Positions 23,966 to 31,636 of a stretch of DNA of 64,000 bases are shown here, one piece after another; position 1 is the first letter of the stretch; each line of letters begins with the position of its first letter. The notes under the pieces are model-generated. The model did not search any database and was not told the origin of the DNA. It was given only the letters and a program-made list of their open reading frames with translations. The position numbers and the translations under genes were made by a program. Source of the stretch: JBMOKT01 sp049323895. GTDB taxonomy: Bacteria; Bacillota; Peptococcia; Peptococcales; BICA1-8. Location of the stretch: the NCBI GenBank assembly GCA_049323895.1, contig JBMOKT010000039.1, forward strand, positions 62,001 through 126,000, read 5' to 3'.

Positions 23966-24718
23966 ATGTTGGAAAAGAATCAAAATCCCAACCTTCAAAG
24001 TGAAGAGCAGTGGAGAAGTATTTTCAGGGTAGGTGCGTTCACCACGTTTCTTGCAATATTGGGAACTATCTTTGATATTTTGGTTGGCTCGACTTTGGGC
24101 GGAGACTTATCAACTACACCGATTACTGCAATAGATAAATTTAACCAATTCAATGATAATTGGCTGATTGGACTTTATAACCTTGATTTTCTCAATGCAG
24201 TGACAACGGTGCTCATGATACCGGGTTATTTTGCCCTCTGGGCAGCCCACCGCCGAACCAATGTCAGTTATGTTACCCTCGCTACTATCATTTACTATAT
24301 CGGTGCAGCAGTTTTTATTACAAAGAATGCTGCTTTACCCATGCTTGATTTAAGTAACAAGTTTTTTGCCGCTACTAGTATTGCCCAGAAAAATTTATTA
24401 GCAGCCGCTGGAGAAGCATATTTGGCAGGGGGTGGACATGGAAGTCCTGGTGCTTTAGCAGGATTCGTCTTACTTAGCACAGGCTCTCTGATGATGGCTT
24501 TTGGAATGTTAAAGGGAAACTTATTTAGTAGACGAACAGCTTATGTAGGGATTTTGGGAAGCTCATTGTTGTTAATCTACGTCCTCTTAGTAACCTTCGT
24601 TCCAGAAATAAAAAATATAGCGGTGAGTGTTGCTGCGCCTGGCGGATTATTAGCTCTGGCTTGGACTATTATGTTTACTAAAAAGTTGTTTGAGTTAGGA
24701 AAAGAGAAAAATATTTAG
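23966..24718 (+). CDS. multi-pass membrane protein (DUF4386-like)
   Basis: 250 residues from an ATG with GAGGAGG seven bases upstream. About six membrane segments (near 28-48, 68-95, 105-125, 170-190, 200-215, 220-240). The arrangement, with a long non-membrane stretch holding AYLAGGGHGSPGALAGF, resembles DUF4386 proteins, which have no known role. It starts 33 bases after the TetR gene and is probably co-transcribed and controlled by it. Confidence 0.7.
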   Translation: MLEKNQNPNLQSEEQWRSIFRVGAFTTFLAILGTIFDILVGSTLGGDLSTTPITAIDKFNQFNDNWLIGLYNLDFLNAVTTVLMIPGYFALWAAHRRTNVSYVTLATIIYYIGAAVFITKNAALPMLDLSNKFFAATSIAQKNLLAAAGEAYLAGGGHGSPGALAGFVLLSTGSLMMAFGMLKGNLFSRRTAYVGILGSSLLLIYVLLVTFVPEIKNIAVSVAAPGGLLALAWTIMFTKKLFELGKEKNI

Positions 24719-24820
24719 AGTGGGAGTGGGTTTAGTGGTCCAAAGACTTGGACATCAAGATTCTAGTCTGCTTATCCAATTAATCCAGAAACCAAATAAA
24801 ATATTGAGTGAGGAAAGAGA

Positions 24821-25678
24821 ATGATGAAGATATTGGTAACAGGTGCATCAGGTAATGTAGGGAGCTATGTCGTAAAAGAATTATTGAATATGGGCGAGCA
24901 GGTAGTTGCTGCAGTCACAGATATTCAGAAACCGGAAAAGTTTTTTGGGGATAAGGTTGAGGCTGGATACTTTGATTTTACAGACAAGTCCACTTTTGAT
25001 AAAGCCCTTGAAAACATTGATAGAGTGTTTCTTATGAGACCTCCCCATCTCGGCAAACCAGAGTATTTATATCCTTTTATTGACGCAATGAAGTCTCATA
25101 ACATCAAACTGGTTTCATTCCTTTCCTTGATGGGAGTTGAAAACAATACAATACCTCCTCATCATAAGATTGAGAAATATATCGAAAAAGCGGGGATTCC
25201 TTATGCCCATGTGCGTCCGGGATTCTTTATGCAGAATTTATCCGGTGTCCACTCGGTTGAAATCAGAGAGAGAAATGAGATATTTATTCCGGCGGGAAAC
25301 AGCAAAACCAGCTTTATCGATGCTGCCAACATAGGTCTTGCAACAGCTGTTTTGTTGCATGAGCCTGAAAAATACAAAAACACTGCCTATACAATAACCG
25401 GACCTGAGGCCCTGGATTATTACCAGGTAGCAGAAATACTGAGCAGGGTTACCGGAAGAAAAATCACCTACGCTAAGCCTGGGTTTTTAAAATATAGAAG
25501 CTATTATATTAAGAAAAGAGGGCTTGACAAGGGGTATGTCAACGTGACGATGGCTCTGTATTTTATGACGCGTATGGGAACAGCCCAAGAGGTTACAAAC
25601 GAATTTTACGAACTGACAGGAAGAAAGCCTCATACGTTTGAAGAATTCGCAAAGGATAACCTAACATACTTTGTTTAA
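24821..25678 (+). CDS. NmrA-like NAD(P)-binding oxidoreductase
   Basis: 285 residues. Rossmann start ILVTGASGNVGSYVVKELL; no YxxxK catalytic pair in the classical place, so an atypical SDR of the NmrA/QOR2 type. VRPGFFMQNLSG and ITGPEALDYYQVAEILSRVTG are typical of this group. Likely an NAD(P)H quinone or azo reductase or a redox sensor. It is 100 bases after the membrane protein and may share the TetR promoter. Confidence 0.85.
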   Translation: MMKILVTGASGNVGSYVVKELLNMGEQVVAAVTDIQKPEKFFGDKVEAGYFDFTDKSTFDKALENIDRVFLMRPPHLGKPEYLYPFIDAMKSHNIKLVSFLSLMGVENNTIPPHHKIEKYIEKAGIPYAHVRPGFFMQNLSGVHSVEIRERNEIFIPAGNSKTSFIDAANIGLATAVLLHEPEKYKNTAYTITGPEALDYYQVAEILSRVTGRKITYAKPGFLKYRSYYIKKRGLDKGYVNVTMALYFMTRMGTAQEVTNEFYELTGRKPHTFEEFAKDNLTYFV

Positions 25679-25762
25679 TGTAAGACCCAATCAGTCAAAT
25701 TCATCATTTTAAGATAACTGGGTGTTCATTGCATCATTTCATAGTAGATTAGCCACGTAAAT

Positions 25763-25995
25763 AAAGTGTTGGCACTACCCAACACTACATCAGCTATAGT
25801 GAATGTTGATCAATTCTACAGAATTAAATTGGAGGAGTTTCCTGCTCAAATTGCACAAGTAGGATTATGGCTGATGGATCACCAGATGAATAGTATCTTA
25901 TATACTTGGTAATCCTCCTTTTATCGGGAAGCATTTACAAATGATGCTCAGAAAAAGGATATAAAATATGTATTTAACTTGGGTAGAATATGTCT
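25763..25995 (+). pseudogene. remnant of a class I DNA (N6-adenine) methyltransferase
   Basis: Two matching fragments of one protein in this otherwise gene-free spacer (25679-26262). Frame one at 25763-25906 reads VNVDQFYRIKLEEFPAQIAQ and VGLWLMDHQMN, the motif that follows the SAM-binding site in large type IIG-like methylases. About 40 residues are then missing, and GNPPFIGKHLQ (25908-25943), the catalytic NPPF motif, follows in another frame. A further shift gives NDAQKKDIKYVF, which also belongs to the family. Stops, a deletion and frameshifts show that it is dead. Both ends of the gene are gone. Confidence 0.75.
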
Positions 25996-26123
25996 GCGGA
26001 CGGATAAAGAGTGACTAAAGATACTCTATAACATTGGTTTACAATAATTATCCTTGGTAAGAAGAAAGTACATATTTTAAAAGTAATATACTATCCATCA
26101 GGGTGCTATATTAAATTTAAACT

Positions 26124-26202
26124 AGCCAATAAGGCTTCACCATCGCTAAAGGCTTGGCGCAAGCCAAGTTTTTGTACCTGCTTAAAAAAAGCAGGTTTTT
26201 TT
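26124..26202 (+). promoter_or_regulatory. tandem hairpins, copy 1, upstream of the sigma-factor operon
   Basis: Small stem AGCC-AATA-AGGCT, then TCACCATCGCTAAAGG, then the perfect CTTGGC-GCAA-GCCAAG hairpin with TTTTT, then a second CCTGCTT / AAGCAGG hairpin with seven T. The last one is a good terminator. The same layout, with AAAGGCTCGGCGCAAGCC in the core, occurs at 29444 upstream of the diguanylate cyclase. Could be a paired terminator or an unrecognised leader RNA. Confidence 0.5.
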
Positions 26203-26262
26203 GCAACCTTTTTTAGTCTTTTACAGTCAAACTAATAGAGAAGAAAATAAGGGGGCCTCCCA

Positions 26263-26805
26263 TTGACAGAACAAAATTTAATAAAAAATTTAAAAAAGGG
26301 TCAGGAGGAGGCTTTTTCTCAACTTCTTGATACATACGGTGATAAAATTCTGCAGACTGCATTTTTTTATCTAAAAAATAGGGAGCAAGCCCAAGATATC
26401 TGCCAAGAAGTTTTACTAACTGTTTTTAAGGAGATAAAAAAATTCAAAGGGGAATCTTCCTTATATACCTGGCTTTATAGGATTACTGTTAATAAGTGCT
26501 ATGATTATTCCAAGCTCAAGAAAAACCAGTATGAAAAATTTATTGATATAGACGATATTAAAGAAAAGGATCTCAATCAATCAACAGATGAACAGGTTTT
26601 AAATAAAATTCAGCAGGAGAATATCCGCAAGGCTATCCAGAAGCTTGAATTTACATATCGGGAGGCAATTTTCTTCTTTTATTATCAGCAGTTAAAAATA
26701 GAGGAAATAGCTGAGATATTAAACTGCCAATCGGGCACTATTAAAAGCAGATTGTCTAGGGGACGAGAAAGATTAAGAGAAATTTTGGTTGAGGAGGTTT
26801 TATGA
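26263..26805 (+). CDS. ECF-type RNA polymerase sigma factor
   Basis: 180 residues from a TTG. Region 2 includes DICQEVLLTVFKEIKKFKG and SSLYTWLYRITVNKCYD; region 4 is IEEIAEILNCQSGTIKSRLS with RGRERLREIL after it. No extra C-terminal domain. The ribosome site is weak. It overlaps the next gene by ATGA, and that gene looks like its anti-sigma factor. The promoter it recognises is not known; the operon is probably self-activated. Confidence 0.92.
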   Translation: MTEQNLIKNLKKGQEEAFSQLLDTYGDKILQTAFFYLKNREQAQDICQEVLLTVFKEIKKFKGESSLYTWLYRITVNKCYDYSKLKKNQYEKFIDIDDIKEKDLNQSTDEQVLNKIQQENIRKAIQKLEFTYREAIFFFYYQQLKIEEIAEILNCQSGTIKSRLSRGRERLREILVEEVL

Positions 26806-27134
26806 TTATGGCTGAAAAGCATAAAAACCTGGATAAGCTTATTGAGGACTGTTTGATAGCCGATTTCTCTGATATTAAGCTAAGTGAATTAGAAAAAAAT
26901 AAGATAAAATCAAAGCTCCCTCAGAAGTGGTGGAAAAAAAGCGTTGAAATATCTTGGGGCGAGGCTCTTGCTGCAGGAATTGTTGGTGCAGTGGTATATG
27001 GCTATGTATTGGGTCAATTAGTCTGGGTATCTCCTCAGGATCTAGAGGCTAATAAGCTCAATGACTTTTATATTGAACAAAAGATCGGTGAACAGGTTGT
27101 TCGGATTAGCCTTAATTCTAATGGAGGTAAATAA
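26802..27134 (+). CDS. probable anti-sigma factor, single-pass membrane protein
   Basis: 110 residues. A cytoplasmic N-terminal part of about 50 residues (LDKLIEDCLIADFSDIKLSE) is followed by one membrane helix (ALAAGIVGAVVYGYVLGQLVW, about 55-75) and a 35-residue outer tail. No zinc motif (HxxxCxxC). Its size, topology and 4-base overlap with the sigma gene are those of an anti-sigma factor, which is why I name it so. The sequence alone does not prove it. Confidence 0.6.
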   Translation: MIMAEKHKNLDKLIEDCLIADFSDIKLSELEKNKIKSKLPQKWWKKSVEISWGEALAAGIVGAVVYGYVLGQLVWVSPQDLEANKLNDFYIEQKIGEQVVRISLNSNGGK

Positions 27135-27136
27135 CT

Positions 27137-29323
27137 GTGGCTAAATATAAAGTAAAAATAATTAACATAGTTGCACTAGTAATTCTGGTTTTTGCGGGAA
27201 CATATTTTTTATTACCAGATCTGCTTTTTAGTATGGCACGATCCTATGCTAGAGAGCAGGAACAAAAAGAAAAGGCTCAAATTCTCTATCAACGGATTGT
27301 AGAATATTTTCCAAAAAGCTATACCGCTCCGGAGGCATTGTACTGGCTGGCTTTGAGTATTGAACCTCCTTCCCATGGTAGTTTTAATGGCGGGCAAGTA
27401 ATTATCGGAAGACACATGACAACCGCTTCTATGGATCAGGTAGAAGGGGTCGGTATAGATGTTGCAATTAATTCCTATAAAACTTTGCTGGAAAAATACC
27501 CAAACTCCCAGTATGCAGAATTTGTACCCTTGCGTTTAGGCGAGCTCTATTTCAGGTTAGGGCTGTTTGAAGATGCTGAGAGATATTTGCTCCAGGGACT
27601 AAAAAAAGATATTAGAAGGGAGTTTATCTCCTCCGAAAGTAATTATAAGCTGATTGAGCTATATCTGAAAATACATCAACCTAAGAAAGCTTTAGAGATG
27701 GTTGACTTATATAGAAGTAGTAATCCAAACAGCATGGTCCCCAATCTATACTTGTTAGAAGGGGATGCCTACCGGCAGTTAGGGGAGTATAAGAAGGCTG
27801 AAGATACCTATAACAAGGTACTGGATAATTTGCCCCAGGATTTGCATTTATCCGAAGAAGATCTAAAAGCTAACCAGGATTACTTTAAAGAAGAAGTAGA
27901 TGCAAGATTAATTAAGAATAAGCTGGCCGAGGCAAATACTGATAACGAAAAGGGTGTTATAAAAGGGACCGTGACTAGAGAGGGTGCCCCTTTAGAGGGT
28001 GTGCAAATTTTTTTGATAGATGAAAACAGGACCAGAGAAGGATTTTCTACCCATGAATTTCAAGAAGCTCCTTATGTTTTTACCGATTTATGGGGCCGGT
28101 TTGAATTTGCCGGAATTATCCCCGGCAGTTATAGCTTGGCGCTAGGCCTCCCCAAGACATATTTAAACGGCTATACACTAGTACCCCGTCCCGATGCCCA
28201 GTTTGACATTGGTGCAGGTAATGAGATAACAACAAGTTATCAATTAATACCCTTAATTACGACCTTAGAGCCTCAAAAGGGAAGCTATCTGGAATTAGAT
28301 TCCTTAACTTTTAGCTGGGAACCGGTAGCGGACGCAGCATATTATCAGCTGGAAATAGGCAGTATTCAAAGAACAGAAAATGGGATGGGTTATGGCAGCA
28401 GTGTAGTAAAAGATAAAATAACCTCAAATACAGTTACTTTAACTCAGACCGACCTTGCCCAATCAAAAGGGATAAGCTTCGATGATGAAGGGGCTTTACC
28501 CTCATCCCTGTTTGGCATAGTTTTTCCCGGTGGGGAGTTTACCTGGAATATTAAAGCCTTTGATAAAGAGGATAATTTTTTAGGTGACAGTTCCGGACAA
28601 CAGTTTCAAATTGACAGAGAAAAGCTTCCGGTATTTTTCACATCCGATGAAGGGCTAATAGATGGTGACAGGTTAGTATTAGAAAGAAAATATGATGAAG
28701 CGATCCTTTGGTATGAAAAATATTTACTTGAAAATCCTTCTAATCTCCACGTCCTAAACATGTTGAGCAATCTCTATAACTACCATAAAGAAAATTGGAA
28801 AAAAACGAAGGATTATTATGAACGGCTATATGAATTAACTAATTCTCAAATGTATCTGGAGAGACTAGCCTTGAGTCTTTATCATGCAAAACAGTATCAA
28901 GATGCTATTCCCTATTTGCAGAAGATAGTTGAAAACGAACAGTCCAATTGGTATATATTAAATAGCTTAGGCCGAAGTCATATTATTGGTGGTGACTTAA
29001 AACAAGGGGAAAGGTATTTAAAGGAATCGGTTGCTACAGGGCAATGCTCTAGAATTGACTTAGTTATTTTAAAAGCGGCACAAGGAAGATGGCAGGAAGC
29101 ATATAGCATATTACTTAAACTAGAAAATAAGCATATTAATAACTTTGCTCCACTAGATTTACTCCTCAAGGATTTGGCTCAAGAAAATCCGGCAGTACCT
29201 GCTGGCTGGAATCAACACTTATTAGGGCTAATTAAAAACCCTAAGGAAACACAAGAAAAAGAAAAGCAGTGGGGGAATCAGAAATTAAATGAGCTAGTCC
29301 AGATTTTCGGTAAAAACATTTGA
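27137..29323 (+). CDS. large membrane-anchored TPR protein of the sigma operon
   Basis: 728 residues from a GTG with GGAGGT upstream. One N-terminal membrane helix (IINIVALVILVFAGTYFLL) exposes the rest outside the membrane. Then come TPR-like repeats (about 30-270, for example YPKSYTAPEALYWLAL-like and LGEYKKAEDTYNKVLDNLPQ), a carboxypeptidase-regulatory-like beta-sandwich (KGTVTREGAPLEGVQIFL with LPGSYSLALGL-like end), a fibronectin-like stretch (LTFSWEPVADAAYYQLEIG), and a second TPR block (about 505-690, including KYDEAILWYEKYLLENPSN). It starts 3 bases after the anti-sigma gene, so it is likely the effector or signal-receiving part of the sigma system. Function unknown. Confidence 0.75.
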   Translation: MAKYKVKIINIVALVILVFAGTYFLLPDLLFSMARSYAREQEQKEKAQILYQRIVEYFPKSYTAPEALYWLALSIEPPSHGSFNGGQVIIGRHMTTASMDQVEGVGIDVAINSYKTLLEKYPNSQYAEFVPLRLGELYFRLGLFEDAERYLLQGLKKDIRREFISSESNYKLIELYLKIHQPKKALEMVDLYRSSNPNSMVPNLYLLEGDAYRQLGEYKKAEDTYNKVLDNLPQDLHLSEEDLKANQDYFKEEVDARLIKNKLAEANTDNEKGVIKGTVTREGAPLEGVQIFLIDENRTREGFSTHEFQEAPYVFTDLWGRFEFAGIIPGSYSLALGLPKTYLNGYTLVPRPDAQFDIGAGNEITTSYQLIPLITTLEPQKGSYLELDSLTFSWEPVADAAYYQLEIGSIQRTENGMGYGSSVVKDKITSNTVTLTQTDLAQSKGISFDDEGALPSSLFGIVFPGGEFTWNIKAFDKEDNFLGDSSGQQFQIDREKLPVFFTSDEGLIDGDRLVLERKYDEAILWYEKYLLENPSNLHVLNMLSNLYNYHKENWKKTKDYYERLYELTNSQMYLERLALSLYHAKQYQDAIPYLQKIVENEQSNWYILNSLGRSHIIGGDLKQGERYLKESVATGQCSRIDLVILKAAQGRWQEAYSILLKLENKHINNFAPLDLLLKDLAQENPAVPAGWNQHLLGLIKNPKETQEKEKQWGNQKLNELVQIFGKNI

Positions 29324-29356
29324 TTTTTTTTATCAGAATAAAATTTAGTGACTGGT

Positions 29357-29393
29357 AAGACTTTTTTAAATTTTACTTAAAAAGGTCTTTTTC
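29357..29393 (+). terminator. terminator of the sigma-factor operon
   Basis: AAGACTTTTTTAA / TTAAAAAGGTCTT hairpin followed by T residues, 35 bases after the TPR gene. Confidence 0.75.
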
Positions 29394-29443
29394 CATGCCC
29401 ATTTCTATTTTTACAACTTATAACTGATTTCTTTTACTAATAC

Positions 29444-29512
29444 AACTCCCTATAAGTTCCATAGTCGCCAAAGGCTCGGCGCAAGCCGTGTTTTTCTAAT
29501 TTATTGGAAAAA
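29444..29512 (+). promoter_or_regulatory. tandem hairpins, copy 2, upstream of the diguanylate cyclase
   Basis: Small stem AACT-CCCTATA-AGTT, CCATAGTCGCCAAAGG, then CTCGGC-GCAA-GCCGTG (one mismatch) with TTTTT, then a weak TTTTTC / GAAAAA stem. The layout and core bases match copy 1 at 26124. The remaining spacer to 29730 is A-rich and holds no gene. Confidence 0.45.
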
Positions 29513-29748
29513 GCTTGCCTGATTGGGAATGGGATTGAGTTTTCACACGGTTTTGCTGTCTCCACTGATTTCCATTGATTTCTAATAAATTAAGAAAAAA
29601 ATAAAGGAAAATGAAGAAAGATGGAGAAAAATGAAGGAAAACAAAATGTTTCCTATAGAAATTTGCTATTAGTCATATTTAAATTATAAAAGCAATTCGT
29701 AATTTACCATATAGGTTATTTTGAGTATATAGTCAGGTGGGGGATTCA

Positions 29749-31503
29749 TTGAAGTCAATACAGATAATGATAGACAGGCTAAGGGAAATCTTTCCTCAAT
29801 GGCCCAACAGCAAGATATATTGGTTAATTACTAATCCAAACAAAGTGATTTATGCATCATCGGACGCACAACAAAGATTAGGCCTTGTATCAGGGGAGCA
29901 GGTGATGAAGCATCCGATTATAAACAAGGCTTTTATGAGTAAAAAAACCTTGGTGGAAAAATACCAAACTTGGCGAAATGGTCTATTAATCGATACGACG
30001 GTAGTAGCTTTATCGGTGGAAGTAGAAGATACTGATGATAGTTGTGTATTGTTATATGGGATAGATAATTTTTCTACGACTGCAAAAATTGAGGAAGTAA
30101 CCACCTTAATTCAAGAGATAACCAAACAAACAAGTACTGAAGCCGCCTTGCAGATTTTTGTCCAGGGCTGCTTGCAGCTATTCGACTGTCAAATGGCAGC
30201 CATTTGGGTAATGCGCTCGGAAAAATATTATCTGCTGGTCAAAAGCGCAGAAAATCCCCAAGACGAGAGATTCTTGAACGAATTAAGTATAAATGATAAT
30301 GATGAGTTTGCAAGAAAGTCAGTGGAAGGCCTATTATCCCTGTTATATAACCAAGCAGAACCTGAGTTCAAACATGTCTTTAGTTTCCCGTTGCGACATC
30401 TTGGAGAAGAGATTGGTATTTTAGGACTTTTTACCTCGAAGTCCCGTGCTCTTGACGATAGTATAACATTATGGCTAAATCAATTGGGTCCTTGGATAGC
30501 ATCCTTAGTGCATGAATATGAATTACGGCTAATTGCAATGGAGCGAGAAAAGGATTTAAATTTGTTGTTATGGGGAACGGAAATTCTCGTCCAGGTCCAA
30601 AGCGAAACTGAGTTGCTGGAGGAGGCTGGCGAGATGGCTATGGTATTAAATCTTGAAGCTGGGTTTTTCTTCATGCGACAGGAGAAAGGCTGGAAGGTAG
30701 AGGCTCCCTTTGGACGCCTAAAGCAGAATGATACTGGCTGGGAACAGTGGATTTTTGATCAAATTCAGTTAGACCCAAATAATTATTCGGGTCATGAAGA
30801 AACTTATGTAAGTGTACTTACGCCATCCAGGGTCGGTTCTAAAGTGAATTTTCCTTGGCGCAAACTGCTAATTCAACCGCTCGAGACCAATAAAGGTATT
30901 ATTGGGGAATTTTGGTTGCTGGATTTTGTCGATACCAAATTAGAGAAACGAAAAGAAATATTCGCGGCCTTTGCTCGCAGCTTAGGATTGGCACTAGAAA
31001 CTATTTGGCAACGTCAGAAACTTGAGCAGATGGCGACAACCGATCCTTTGACAGGGAGCTTAAATCGTCAAGGTTTTAGCCATCGTTTTCAGGCAGAAAT
31101 GGCAGCAACTTTACGTCGTGGTTCTACCCTCTTATTTTTAATATTAGATTTGGATGGGTTTAAGAAACTCAATGATATTCATGGGCATCCGACTGGTGAC
31201 CGTGCTTTATCTGTAATTTCCAGGAACATCAATGCCTGTATTCGCGAAAATGACATTTTCGCTCGTAGTGGAGGAGATGAATTTATTATTGTTCTTACTG
31301 ATATGCAAAGAAGCCCTGAGGCTATCAAATTAATTAATAGATTAAAAGAACGGATGGGGCTTGAAGAATTTGAACTTGGAGTAAGTATTGGAGTCGCGGA
31401 ATACCCCACGGAAGCAGATAATTACGAAAAATTATATCATTTGGCTGATGAGCGGCTGTATTTGGGGAAACATACCGGGAAGAACAAAGTAGTATTTGAA
31501 TAA
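29749..31503 (+). CDS. GAF-containing diguanylate cyclase
   Basis: 584 residues from a TTG at 29749 with AGGTGGGGG upstream; an in-frame GTG at 29737 overlaps that site. A PAS-like start (IYWLITNPNKVIYASSDAQQRLG) and two GAF-like regions (about 110-250 and 270-400) precede a GGDEF domain (about 420-584). The active site reads SGGDEF, and REND five residues before it is an intact inhibitory RxxD site, so the enzyme should make cyclic-di-GMP from GTP and feel product inhibition. No membrane segment, so the sensor is cytoplasmic. It lies 133 bases upstream of the hydrogenase-like sensor kinase on the same strand. Confidence 0.93.
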   Translation: MKSIQIMIDRLREIFPQWPNSKIYWLITNPNKVIYASSDAQQRLGLVSGEQVMKHPIINKAFMSKKTLVEKYQTWRNGLLIDTTVVALSVEVEDTDDSCVLLYGIDNFSTTAKIEEVTTLIQEITKQTSTEAALQIFVQGCLQLFDCQMAAIWVMRSEKYYLLVKSAENPQDERFLNELSINDNDEFARKSVEGLLSLLYNQAEPEFKHVFSFPLRHLGEEIGILGLFTSKSRALDDSITLWLNQLGPWIASLVHEYELRLIAMEREKDLNLLLWGTEILVQVQSETELLEEAGEMAMVLNLEAGFFFMRQEKGWKVEAPFGRLKQNDTGWEQWIFDQIQLDPNNYSGHEETYVSVLTPSRVGSKVNFPWRKLLIQPLETNKGIIGEFWLLDFVDTKLEKRKEIFAAFARSLGLALETIWQRQKLEQMATTDPLTGSLNRQGFSHRFQAEMAATLRRGSTLLFLILDLDGFKKLNDIHGHPTGDRALSVISRNINACIRENDIFARSGGDEFIIVLTDMQRSPEAIKLINRLKERMGLEEFELGVSIGVAEYPTEADNYEKLYHLADERLYLGKHTGKNKVVFE

Positions 31504-31636
31504 TTTTGAATTTATGGCTGCATTTGCCTCATGAAATAGAGAATAGATTCCGGCGAAAGGGATCCGAGAGCGCATATCTATTTATTAATTAATCGCTAGG
31601 ATCCATTAGAATGCGCTGAAAGAGAGGAGTTTGAAA

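Noticed and set aside
26124..26202. Cyclic-di-GMP riboswitch ahead of the sigma operon or (29444) the diguanylate cyclase
   Set aside because: The GCGCAAGCC bases recall the class I aptamer, but the GGGCAAACC, GAAA-receptor and P1 partners are absent. Kept only as an unnamed hairpin pair.
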